Shown: one piece after another, positions 1-7,495 of the stretch
Position numbering within the stretch: the stretch's first letter is position 1
How the letters are laid out: each line of letters opens with the position of its first letter
IMG/VR virus record: IMGVR_UViG_3300011113_000336
Location: 1 to 24,424 of that record
From: a virus
Strand: one strand, 5' to 3'
Length of the DNA stretch: 24,424 nt
Translations under genes and position numbers: made by a program
The notes under the pieces: generated by a model
What the model was told of the DNA's origin: nothing
Databases searched by the model: none
What the model saw: only the letters and a program-made list of their open reading frames with translations

Positions 1-687
1 CCAAACACATATTCTGTTGGTAATCCATCTTTATATGTTCCATTTAACATAAACACAAATGGGGATAATAACTACGGACTACAATTTGATATGAAGTATG
101 ACAGAACAAAAGTTAAATTTGAAGAAATCGTATCCAATTTTAATGGTGGTCCATGGTTACAATATGTAACACATGATGAGTTATCAGGTACTGTTAGGTT
201 TGGTGGAATGAATAATCAACAAAAAGATGGTTTAATTGGTCAATCGACACCTTTTAAACTTAAATTTTCACCAATTGGTGGTGAGGACATTGTAACAAAT
301 ATTCAAATTAGAGAATTGATGGATGCCTCGGACGAAAATGGTGACCACTTAAATATTGAGTTACAAAATCAAATCGCAGTTTTAAGTTATAGGTCGATTC
401 CACAGACCCATCAAGTTGTTGAAGAAATAACGGCCTCAATAAGACCAAATCCAACAACAGGTTGGTTTGAATTAGAAGTTAAATTTCCAAATCAAAATAT
501 GTTTATGGACGCATCTATTTATGATATCAGAGGTAAGTTGATTCAAAACGTAGGACAAGTTATAACAAATCCAATGGAAACGGTCGCATATAAACAAATT
601 GATATGACATACGCTTCTAATGGAAATTATTTTCTAATTCTGAATAATTATAATAAACAACTAACTAAACAATTTATAAAAGTATAA
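1..687 (+). CDS. Cohesin-like surface protein with T9SS C-terminal sorting domain (5' partial)
   Basis: The frame is open from base 1, so the true start lies outside the window; 228 residues are visible. The first ~105 residues look like a cohesin-type beta-sandwich: a VPFNI strand, then YGLQFDMKYDRTKVKF (compare the FxLxYDxxxLxF signature of cohesins), a GTVRFGG strand and PFKLKF. The last ~80 residues match the type A T9SS sorting domain: PNPTTGWFELEV, then IYDIRGKLIQ, then an NGNYFL strand and a KQFIKV end. In Bacteroidota this domain directs a Sec-exported protein through the type IX system to the outer surface and is then cleaved. The signal peptide would lie upstream. The gene ends 4 bases before the next and appears to be in one operon with it. 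The sorting domain is a strong call; cohesin is inferred from strand pattern, and a related Ig-like fold is possible. Confidence 0.75.
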   Translation, partial: PNTYSVGNPSLYVPFNINTNGDNNYGLQFDMKYDRTKVKFEEIVSNFNGGPWLQYVTHDELSGTVRFGGMNNQQKDGLIGQSTPFKLKFSPIGGEDIVTNIQIRELMDASDENGDHLNIELQNQIAVLSYRSIPQTHQVVEEITASIRPNPTTGWFELEVKFPNQNMFMDASIYDIRGKLIQNVGQVITNPMETVAYKQIDMTYASNGNYFLILNNYNKQLTKQFIKV

Positions 688-691
688 AATC

Positions 692-1039
692 ATGAGTGAA
701 GAAACAGAAAATGACGGCTCTTGGGGTGGTTTAAAGAAAACCATCGTAGGTACATTAGCAACCATCGTTACAGGTGGTGGTGTGTGGATTTCCACAACCT
801 TATTTGGTGGTGGTGGTGAAGATAAAGAAGAAACTAAAACAGAACAGGTTGCACCCGCACCAGTTATTAATCTTAATTTAGAGAATAATAACACTCAACA
901 ACAAAATAACTCGGGTGGTGGAACAACTATCATAAAAGAAAGAGTTATTGAAAAACAACCAGAAAATAACAATAAACCCGCACCTGCTCCGAAGAAAAAA
1001 GAAGGTGATGAATTTAAAGAAACCCCACCAGCATGGTAA
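692..1039 (+). CDS. Small single-pass membrane protein, unknown function
   Basis: The product has 115 residues. Residues ~15-37 are hydrophobic and glycine-rich (TIVGTLATIVTGGGVWISTT), consistent with one membrane segment. The remainder is polar and low-complexity: a glycine run, Asn/Gln-rich blocks, a short basic/acidic stretch (IIKERVIEKQ) and a Pro/Ala/Lys-rich tail. I do not recognise a family. It starts 4 bases after the cohesin-like gene and overlaps the next gene by 7 bases, so the three are probably co-translated. Its small size and place beside another small membrane protein and a CsgG-like channel suggest an envelope role such as a lysis accessory or export-complex part, but nothing in the sequence proves this. 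Confidence 0.7.
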   Translation: MSEETENDGSWGGLKKTIVGTLATIVTGGGVWISTTLFGGGGEDKEETKTEQVAPAPVINLNLENNNTQQQNNSGGGTTIIKERVIEKQPENNNKPAPAPKKKEGDEFKETPPAW

Positions 1040-1605
1040 ATGATAATTCTCAAAACACCGGATTTAGAGAACTTCTAAATTCAATGATGAAAAGAAGGTG
1101 GTTTATAACCGCCATAGTTCTTGGTGGGTTCATGTTAATTATGGGTGGAATATTTTTGGCCATATTTGAACAAAGTGCCATAAGTGGAGAATGGAAAGAA
1201 CTTCTTCTTTTACTTCTTGGTGCTTTCATTGGTTCCTACGGTAAAATCATTGACTATTGGTTCAGTGATACTGATAAGGATAAAATGTTAGTTCAAAAAA
1301 TGGATGAAGAGGATGGTACTTCGTTATCAAATACATCGGATATACCAGATTCACCAAAACCATCAACGCCATCTAAACCCATTCTTGATTTAGAAAGTAC
1401 TGAAACGAAATCAAATAATGAACAAAAAGTTGGTGTAGAAATCGATGAGGATGGTGATGGTATTATGGATGGTTTAGATTTCGATAATGACGGTATCATT
1501 GATGAATATTTCACACACAGACAATGTGAACACGTTTGGGGTGATTCAGATAATGACGGTGATTTAGAGTGTCTAAAATGTGGTAAAATAAAAGACGAAG
1601 AATGA
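1033..1605 (+). CDS. Two-TM membrane protein with Ca-binding DxDGDG tail and Cys/His end, holin-like position
   Basis: The product has 190 residues. Two hydrophobic helices lie at ~23-46 (WFITAIVLGGFMLIMGGIFL) and ~54-77 (WKELLLLLLGAFIGSYGKII). A Ser/Pro/Asp-rich linker follows, then aspartate loops (DEDGDGIMDGLDFDNDGIID) of the kind that bind calcium in thrombospondin-type-3 and dockerin-like repeats. The C-terminus has C-x-H followed by C-x-x-C about 17 residues later, possibly a small zinc site. The start overlaps the previous gene by 7 bases and the stop overlaps the next start as ATGA. Two short helices ending in a KIIDYWF motif resemble some phage holins, but the acidic metal-binding tail is unusual for one. 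Function is unknown; an envelope location is reasonably sure. Confidence 0.7.
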   Translation: MVNDNSQNTGFRELLNSMMKRRWFITAIVLGGFMLIMGGIFLAIFEQSAISGEWKELLLLLLGAFIGSYGKIIDYWFSDTDKDKMLVQKMDEEDGTSLSNTSDIPDSPKPSTPSKPILDLESTETKSNNEQKVGVEIDEDGDGIMDGLDFDNDGIIDEYFTHRQCEHVWGDSDNDGDLECLKCGKIKDEE

Positions 1606-2366
1606 ATAATGTAATCAAAATGAAAAAATATTTACTACCAATTATAGTATTACTATTTTGGGTTATCATGATGACGATATTAATGTTTGATGTTGCATCC
1701 GCACAAGTTATTGGTAAAACACAAACAGAGCAATACAAAGCGTCATTTGAAACAAGTGTAAATATTGATTCATTAATGGATTATGAGGGACCACAAATTC
1801 CTATTCAAATTTTGAAAATAGGTATAAATGACGAAGTTTATGAACAATATCCAGAATTAAAAGAAAAAAAAGTTGGTTTGGGTGTTGCAAATATCACATT
1901 GGAGTACTTAGAAAATCTAAATAGATTTACTTTTACTGAAGATAAAACCGAAATAAAAAATAGAATGGTTAAACAATTCCAAGCATCTCAAGCTGGGATA
2001 AGTGCCGATACTTTAGATGGTAGGGGTAAAATTCGTTTAGCTCACTATTTTGTTAGTATTGAGGTTTATGATTTTTCAATAAGTGAAGATGAGACTGTTA
2101 ACTTATCCGATGGAGTGAAAAATACTGTGGTTACAAGATTAGGTTTACAAGTTAGATTTACCGATGCAGAAACAGGTCAAATAATCGCTGCGAGTGGTTT
2201 GGGTGAAGCCAAAACGGTAAGAGAACTAAGTTTAATAAATGACGATAATTTAAGTGACGTTAAATTTAATCAGTCAACCATAGGTACAAGTACTAAAAAA
2301 GCATTAGATATTGCATGTTGTAGAATATTATTGAGAATGATAAAAAAGGGTGTTTTCCCCAATTAA
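1602..2366 (+). CDS. CsgG-like outer-membrane channel protein
   Basis: The product has 254 residues. CsgG forms an oligomeric outer-membrane pore that exports curli subunits in enterobacteria, and CsgG homologues are also annotated in some marine T4-like phages. Here an N-terminal hydrophobic stretch (~10-30) ends in ASA-Q, a plausible signal peptidase I site; there is no lipobox cysteine, whereas classical CsgG is a lipoprotein. The core fits the family: LENLNRFTFTEDKTEIKNRM (~103-122) resembles the segment that in CsgG reads as an R-F-x-x-x-E-R region, and VRFTDAETGQIIAASGLGEA (~184-203) resembles the family's VxLRxVDxxTGEI strand. The C-terminal helix carries ACCRILLRMIKKG. A second start at 1620 (MKKYLLPI) is equally plausible. 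The first start overlaps the upstream stop. The family call is from pattern and moderately sure. Confidence 0.65.
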   Translation: MNNVIKMKKYLLPIIVLLFWVIMMTILMFDVASAQVIGKTQTEQYKASFETSVNIDSLMDYEGPQIPIQILKIGINDEVYEQYPELKEKKVGLGVANITLEYLENLNRFTFTEDKTEIKNRMVKQFQASQAGISADTLDGRGKIRLAHYFVSIEVYDFSISEDETVNLSDGVKNTVVTRLGLQVRFTDAETGQIIAASGLGEAKTVRELSLINDDNLSDVKFNQSTIGTSTKKALDIACCRILLRMIKKGVFPN

Positions 2367-2407
2367 CAAAGACAGGTTCTAATATCTTCTTTTAAAGAAA
2401 ATGAGTG

Positions 2408-3838
2408 ATGATATTAAAAAATATTATAAAAATATCTTTAATTATATTACTTATAATATTTTCTAAAATATCAAATGCACAAGTAACAACTTATACGTTT
2501 ATAGACCCTTGTACAAAAGAAGTTAACATTTTTAGTGTACCGTTACAAGGAGGTAAAACAACAATAATTTTTTTAAATAAAATAGGTTATTTTGATAGTG
2601 ACGATTTGTTAAATGGAACATTTTCAAATTGGATAAATCAAGTTTATGGTGAATATAGACAAATAAGTCCGTGTTCACAACAACAATCTCAAGTAACTCA
2701 AAATCAAATAACCAGTCAAATAATCGGAGGAGTTGTACAATCGGTAGTCGGTTCAATAATGTCATCCAATCAATCTTCAAATGGGTCAACAGAAAATAAC
2801 AATGAGGACTCTGAAGAAAATAATAATACTCAAAGAAATGGAAATAATAATACTACAGGAAATAATGAAAACAACTCTTCAAATCAAGGAGGAGGACAAT
2901 CTCAACCAAATCAAACAAATGGTGGGTCATCTGGAGGAACAAATAACGGTCAAGGAAATGGAACTACAGGCAATGGTGGAGCGAATGGAGGTACAACTGG
3001 TTCAACACAAGGAAGAAATCCGTCGACTAAACCGACTGTAAACAATTCAAACAATTCTGAATCAAATGGTGAAGAAGTTGCCGCAACTACCACAATAAAT
3101 TTAGATAGTAGAACCGAGAAAGGTGATAATTCATCAAATGATGGTGGTGGTTCAGGAAGAAGAGGTGGGTCAAGAAGTGGTGGTTCAAACAGTAATCCAA
3201 TTATAGTTTCCTCAGATTTAACATCGGCACAAAATTTAGATGGTAGGTTCACAGGGATAATAAACATCAGTACCAGTAGGTCGTCGATGACTGGTTTATC
3301 AAATTATGGTGTTACAAGTATGATTTGGTTAAATTTAAACCAATTCGCCATTTCCGCCAAATATAGTAAAATACATTTTGATAAAAGTCAAAAGTTAAAA
3401 TTCGTCCATAATCTAAATTTAACAGGTGTTTATACATATGGTAATTACCTGGTATTTTTAGGGTATAGTGGTATCTTAAATGCAGGTAAATTCGGAGTAA
3501 CCGGTTTAAATTTGAGCGCTGCCGCCTCAATAATCACTAAAGAAAAAACAGGTTATTACTCACCTTCTGCAACTTTTTTCTACACAAAACCATTTCAGGT
3601 TAACAAAAGATTTATGATGTCACCTGAAATATATGTAATGTCAACACCGTTAGTTTATTCAACAAAAGATAGAATAACAATTACGGACAGGTACGTGAGT
3701 GGTTTTATAGGTACTGGAATGGATTATCAAATATCAAAAAGATTTAAAATAAACTTGAATTATAAGGCAAATATGAGTACTAAACCGAATTTTCCTATTT
3801 TGTCTTTTTTTCTAATTGGTAGTAAAGTTAATTTATGA
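2408..3838 (+). CDS. Exported protein: signal peptide, Asn/Gly/Ser-rich linker, probable C-terminal outer-membrane beta-barrel
   Basis: The product has 476 residues from ATG 2408; an in-frame GTG at 2405 is less likely. A signal peptide covers residues 1-25 and ends SNA-Q. A small conserved-looking N-terminal part has cysteines (DPCTKEV and SPCSQQQ), followed by a helix (QIIGGVVQSVVGSIMSS). Residues ~118-260 are a low-complexity linker of Asn, Gly, Ser, Thr and Gln. The last ~210 residues alternate hydrophobic and polar residues in short strands with aromatic belts (TGVYTYGNYLVFLGYSG, YYSPSATFFYTKPF) and end in a strand, FFLIGSKVNL, as outer-membrane barrels do. I do not recognise a named family. 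It follows csgG-like by 41 bases and overlaps the adhesin gene by 4 bases (ATGA), so an outer-membrane role alongside both is likely. Confidence 0.65.
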   Translation: MILKNIIKISLIILLIIFSKISNAQVTTYTFIDPCTKEVNIFSVPLQGGKTTIIFLNKIGYFDSDDLLNGTFSNWINQVYGEYRQISPCSQQQSQVTQNQITSQIIGGVVQSVVGSIMSSNQSSNGSTENNNEDSEENNNTQRNGNNNTTGNNENNSSNQGGGQSQPNQTNGGSSGGTNNGQGNGTTGNGGANGGTTGSTQGRNPSTKPTVNNSNNSESNGEEVAATTTINLDSRTEKGDNSSNDGGGSGRRGGSRSGGSNSNPIIVSSDLTSAQNLDGRFTGIINISTSRSSMTGLSNYGVTSMIWLNLNQFAISAKYSKIHFDKSQKLKFVHNLNLTGVYTYGNYLVFLGYSGILNAGKFGVTGLNLSAAASIITKEKTGYYSPSATFFYTKPFQVNKRFMMSPEIYVMSTPLVYSTKDRITITDRYVSGFIGTGMDYQISKRFKINLNYKANMSTKPNFPILSFFLIGSKVNL

Positions 3839-5583
3839 GATTCTTTGGGTTCTTGTATGTATTATTTTTATTACCAATATTTGTTTTTTCTCAAAACATA
3901 AGTGCCCCATCATCCACCAATTTTTCTCAAAATTTATCTAATCAAAATGCGAGTGGATTTTCAATATCAAATTTTAACACAAGTGCAACTTTACTTATTA
4001 CAATTGGTTTAGTAAATCCACCGATTGGTACTACTCTTTCGTTAACAACAACAACAGGATTATCTTTAAGCACAGGTTATTCTTCTTGGTCAAATTTTAC
4101 AAGAATTAGTTTTACGGGTATTCAATCAAATATTAACAATGCTTTAAGTTCGTTAAAATTAAACACAGGTTCTTTACCGGGTAATGTTTACATTGCGGTA
4201 ACTGCAACCGTAAATCCAACGGGATATTATTATTTACCAACAAACGGACACTTTTACAGACCAATGTCTTGGCCCGCGGGTAATTCAGGAACAAGTAATT
4301 CGATATATGAAAATATAAAAACATTATCAACACAACAAACATTTAAAGGACAAACAGGGTATTTGTTAACAATCACGTCTCAAGATGAACAAAATTTTGT
4401 TCAATCAAACGTACCTGGTAATAATATTTTATTTTCATTGACAGATGTTGGTCAAGAGGGTGTTTGGAGAATAGATGCTGGACCAGAAAACGGTACAATA
4501 ATAAAAACATCAAATTCAGGTGGAAATGTTGCGGGCAGATATAACAATTGGTGTAGTGGTGAACCAAACAATTGGGGTAGTGGTGAAAACTATGCCGTTA
4601 CTAAATGGGGGGGAGGTAATTGTTGGAACGATTTTGGTCCACCCGCGTCATCTTTTCCTGGCTCAATAAGTGGTTATGTTGTTGAATTTGGAACGTGGTC
4701 AGACCCCGCAAATCAAAATTTCACAGATTTTTTTACAGGATTCGTTACACATCAAATTACTTGTACACCAGCACAAGAACCATCAAAACCCATCGCAGTA
4801 AACGGTAGTAGAACGGGTAGTGGTACTGTGACAATATCAGCAACAGTTGGTCCCGGTCAAACTGTTGATTGGTACAATAATTTAACAGGGGGTAACCCAA
4901 TATTAGTTGGTAATACCACTTTTACGACACCAGTTATTTCTCAAACAACAAAATATTATGCTCAGTCAAGAAACACATCAACGGGTTGTATTAGTTCAAC
5001 AAGAACAGAAGTTACCGCAACGGTTTCAATTTCAGAAACAATAAGCGGGACAATAACTATTCCCAATAATATAACAAACAGACCACAATTAAAATTTTAT
5101 CTTGTTGAAAATAATTTAGAAACATTGATACAGACCATAAACGTTAATTCAAATGGTTCATATACTTTGAACCCAACAAAACACAATTCAACATACAAAA
5201 TAGTTCCAACGTTTTTTGATTCATTAACAAATAACGATTTTAATTTATTATTTAACGAATCTAAAAATGAAAACACACCAAATCAATTACCTGTTGGTTT
5301 AGTTTTAAATAATGGAAAAAAAATGGTGTCGGGTGATATTAATAATGATGGAAAAATAACAATTGCCGATGCGTATCTATTAGCGGCAAGAATTTCAGGA
5401 ATGGTCTATTTTAATGAAACGTTATGGTATTATGAAAACGATTACAATTTATTGAGTATTAGTAATTTTAATTCAACACCCACTTATCAACAATTTATGG
5501 TTAATTTTGGAACGTCTAATCTTGTTCTAAATTTAAAATATATTATTAAGGGAGACTGTGATTTGTCAATATCCTCTTACTGA
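3835..5583 (+). CDS. Exported adhesin with C-type lectin, Ig-like and dockerin-like domains
   Basis: The product has 582 residues. A signal peptide covers 1-20 (FVFS-Q). Residues ~40-128 form a Ser/Thr-rich beta domain. Residues ~130-287 are a C-type lectin domain: the EPN motif at 243-245 and WND at 264-266 are the canonical calcium and sugar ligands (EPN is the mannose-type form), with cysteines at 240 and 263. Residues ~316-397 look like an Ig-like domain common in Bacteroidota adhesins (VDWYNNLTGG, KYYAQS). A dockerin-like calcium loop follows at 501-512 (D-x-N-x-D-G-x-I-x-x-x-D) with helix AYLLAARI; only one clear repeat is visible, while classical dockerins have two. There is no T9SS tail. 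The start overlaps the preceding stop as ATGA. It presumably binds glycans and, via the dockerin-like loop, a cohesin partner. Confidence 0.8.
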   Translation: MRFFGFLYVLFLLPIFVFSQNISAPSSTNFSQNLSNQNASGFSISNFNTSATLLITIGLVNPPIGTTLSLTTTTGLSLSTGYSSWSNFTRISFTGIQSNINNALSSLKLNTGSLPGNVYIAVTATVNPTGYYYLPTNGHFYRPMSWPAGNSGTSNSIYENIKTLSTQQTFKGQTGYLLTITSQDEQNFVQSNVPGNNILFSLTDVGQEGVWRIDAGPENGTIIKTSNSGGNVAGRYNNWCSGEPNNWGSGENYAVTKWGGGNCWNDFGPPASSFPGSISGYVVEFGTWSDPANQNFTDFFTGFVTHQITCTPAQEPSKPIAVNGSRTGSGTVTISATVGPGQTVDWYNNLTGGNPILVGNTTFTTPVISQTTKYYAQSRNTSTGCISSTRTEVTATVSISETISGTITIPNNITNRPQLKFYLVENNLETLIQTINVNSNGSYTLNPTKHNSTYKIVPTFFDSLTNNDFNLLFNESKNENTPNQLPVGLVLNNGKKMVSGDINNDGKITIADAYLLAARISGMVYFNETLWYYENDYNLLSISNFNSTPTYQQFMVNFGTSNLVLNLKYIIKGDCDLSISSY

Positions 5584-5915
5584 AAATTTGTGTTAAGTTT
5601 ATTGTACAAATTTAATATTTGTTCACAATATTCATATTCTTCTTTGTCCTCAAAGAATGGTAAAATATCCCTAATTAAAACAAAACACTCTTTTTTGTTG
5701 AATTTTAATTCAGTTTCCCACTGAAGTCCATTAATTTTTGCGGATAGTAATAATATAACATTTTCTTTATCTTTTCTATTTATACTTTTAAAAGATAATA
5801 CGACATTTTTATATATTTCTTCTTTGTTTTTTAAATAGAATTCAGGGAAGTCTTCATACGATTCGTCAATTTTTAGTTTCTTAATTATCGTGTCCTTTGG
5901 TTTGTCTTGATACAT
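5577..5915 (-). CDS. Hypothetical protein
   Basis: The product has 112 residues from ATG 5915. The frame extends upstream to a TTG at 5936, but that codon lies inside the promoter -7 box, so 5915 is preferred. The protein is charged and soluble, with predicted alternating helices and strands and the block LLLSAKINGLQWETELKFNK followed by an acidic helix (EDKEEYEYCEQILNLYNKL). I recognise no family. It has its own host-type promoter and is transcribed toward the adhesin gene, overlapping its 3' end by 7 bases. Its placement downstream of the RNA-repair operon suggests an early-expressed accessory gene. Confidence 0.65.
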   Translation of the reverse strand: MYQDKPKDTIIKKLKIDESYEDFPEFYLKNKEEIYKNVVLSFKSINRKDKENVILLLSAKINGLQWETELKFNKKECFVLIRDILPFFEDKEEYEYCEQILNLYNKLNTNFQ

Positions 5916-5933
5916 TGCACTATCTGTTTTAAT

Positions 5934-5964
5934 CAAATATACGAATCATAAGACTCATATCAAA
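5934..5964 (-). promoter_or_regulatory. Bacteroidota-type promoter of the 5577-5915 gene
   Basis: On the minus strand, TTTG (5964-5961), a 19-base spacer and TATATTTG (5941-5934) fit the Bacteroidota sigma-A consensus. It lies in the 64-base gap between the cREC stop and ATG 5915. Confidence 0.75.
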
Positions 5965-5979
5965 ATTTTTTTATTAACA

Positions 5980-6438
5980 TTATTGGGTATGGTCTATTTT
6001 AACCCTAACACAAGACTGTTCTTGTCTTTCTCTCATTAAAAAATTATTGATATACCCCATAATGTTAGATGCCCCAACTGGGTTCGCTGAATGTGTATAA
6101 ACCTGTGGAAAGTTAATCGGGGTATTCCTTTTCTCCATAGATGACATCTTTTCTCTATTTTGAGAAAAATTATCGTAGTAGTGATTTATTAACCATTTAG
6201 CACAATCATATCCTGTTTTTTCTTTAATATTCTCATAATTTAATTGTCCGTTTGGGTAAACATTTGAATAGAATTCCTCCATCGCACTATCACCTAAATC
6301 ATGGTCAAGAGATATTATGTCAATATTCTCTAATCCAATTTTTGTTACTGTTTTTACAAAATCATCGTAATTTCTTACAACAATCCAATCTGTATTAATT
6401 GGTGTACGGATATCGTCTAAATAAATTTTAACTTTCAT
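5980..6438 (-). CDS. Cyclic-phosphate-processing receiver-domain protein (cREC)
   Basis: The product has 152 residues. It has the layout of the cREC family, a receiver-like domain predicted to act on 2',3'-cyclic phosphates in RNA-repair contexts: IYLDDIRTP (acidic pair D8-D9), then ISLDHDLGD (D45-H46-D47), then GYDCAKWL, then HSANPVGASNI (116-126), the HSxNPxG signature that sets this family apart from response regulators. The start overlaps the ligase stop by 11 bases, so the two are translationally coupled. The neighbours (kinase and ligase) fit RNA end-healing: this protein could remove the cyclic or 3' phosphate that blocks ligation. The family call is strong; the biochemical role is a prediction from the family literature. 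Confidence 0.8.
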   Translation of the reverse strand: MKVKIYLDDIRTPINTDWIVVRNYDDFVKTVTKIGLENIDIISLDHDLGDSAMEEFYSNVYPNGQLNYENIKEKTGYDCAKWLINHYYDNFSQNREKMSSMEKRNTPINFPQVYTHSANPVGASNIMGYINNFLMRERQEQSCVRVKIDHTQ

Positions 6439-7495
6439 CTTTTTTAAATGGTTTAGAATATGTTGGTCGTATTAATTTCCAAATTTTGTTTGAGTAGTCT
6501 TTACCATCTAACATACTAAATAATAAATATGGGTACTTATGTTTTTTAGCGTGTTCGGCAAATATCGTTCTATTTTCACAGTTTGGACTTCTATTAATTA
6601 CTTTAAAAATCCACTTGTATTCTTCTTCTATTTTTTCGTATTGGTTTATTAATTCATTTCTAGTGTCTCTAACCCAATTATAAAATTCATCAGGCACCTT
6701 TTCAAGTAACTCATCAAATGGTTTATCTTCTTTAAGATATTCCCAAATGTCTCTACTTGATACATTAGTAAGGATTCTGTGTAATCGAACATACTCTTCA
6801 AACTTTATTTTCATCCTAAAATTTGATGGGTAAAATCTTACAACAAAACCCTCACTGTTCGGAGTGTTTAATTTTTTGTAAGTATCAAAAGTATCGGTGT
6901 TGAATGTTACCATAGTACTCTCAACAATATCCTCTTCCTTGATTCCTGACGAATGAAAAATACTACGAGCGGTGTACCAATTTAACTCGATTTCGGGAGT
7001 AGTTACAGATAAAAATGTAATCTTATCACAACCATAGTTTACAACAATCCTATTTTCGGGATATATGATTTCACACAAGTAAGTGACATCTGTCATAAAC
7101 TTATCTAAATCATATCTTGATTTTAAAATCTCAAAACCTCGAATAGATTGTTCTGAGGTAAAAGAACCTCTTGTTGTCATAATCCATTCACCATCATAAA
7201 ATAATAAAATACCCAAAGAACCATCCATTTTGTCTTGGATGTAGGCATATTCACTATCCCACGGAATCAAATTTTTGTCTATGACTTCTTCGTAATTAAA
7301 AAACTTACCAAATGGTCGAGCAACTATTTCCCCTTTTGAATTAGTAATAAGTCCACGACATTGCGTAGTAATATCATCCCACAAAGATTCATATTGTACT
7401 CTTGGTGTGTAGTTCCAAATGTACAAATCTTTTGTTGGGTGGGTTTGTTTCATTAACAAACCATCTTCGTGGTATTTTTCAAGTATTTCTATCAT
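6428..7495 (-). CDS. rnlA: T4 Rnl1-like RNA ligase
   Basis: The product has 355 residues, close to the T4 Rnl1 length of 374. It joins 5'-phosphate and 3'-OH RNA ends, as in repair of cleaved tRNA. Nucleotidyltransferase motifs appear in order: motif I K-M-D-G-S with the adenylated lysine at ~89, motif III-like CEIIYPENRI (~141-150), motif IV EGFVVR (~215-220) and motif V KIKFEEYVRLH (~229-239), the last close to the KIKSxxYVxLH form of Rnl1. An Rnl1-type N-terminal CRGLI and RPFGKFFN block is also present. A helical C-terminal domain follows (~240-355), as in Rnl1, where it binds tRNA. The start overlaps the kinase stop as ATGA and the stop overlaps the cREC start. Confidence 0.88.
   Translation of the reverse strand: MIEILEKYHEDGLLMKQTHPTKDLYIWNYTPRVQYESLWDDITTQCRGLITNSKGEIVARPFGKFFNYEEVIDKNLIPWDSEYAYIQDKMDGSLGILLFYDGEWIMTTRGSFTSEQSIRGFEILKSRYDLDKFMTDVTYLCEIIYPENRIVVNYGCDKITFLSVTTPEIELNWYTARSIFHSSGIKEEDIVESTMVTFNTDTFDTYKKLNTPNSEGFVVRFYPSNFRMKIKFEEYVRLHRILTNVSSRDIWEYLKEDKPFDELLEKVPDEFYNWVRDTRNELINQYEKIEEEYKWIFKVINRSPNCENRTIFAEHAKKHKYPYLLFSMLDGKDYSNKIWKLIRPTYSKPFKKDES

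Noticed and set aside
4222-4695. Diversity-generating retroelement target (C-type lectin fold)
   Set aside because: The lectin domain is internal with intact calcium motifs, and no reverse transcriptase or template repeat is seen in the window.
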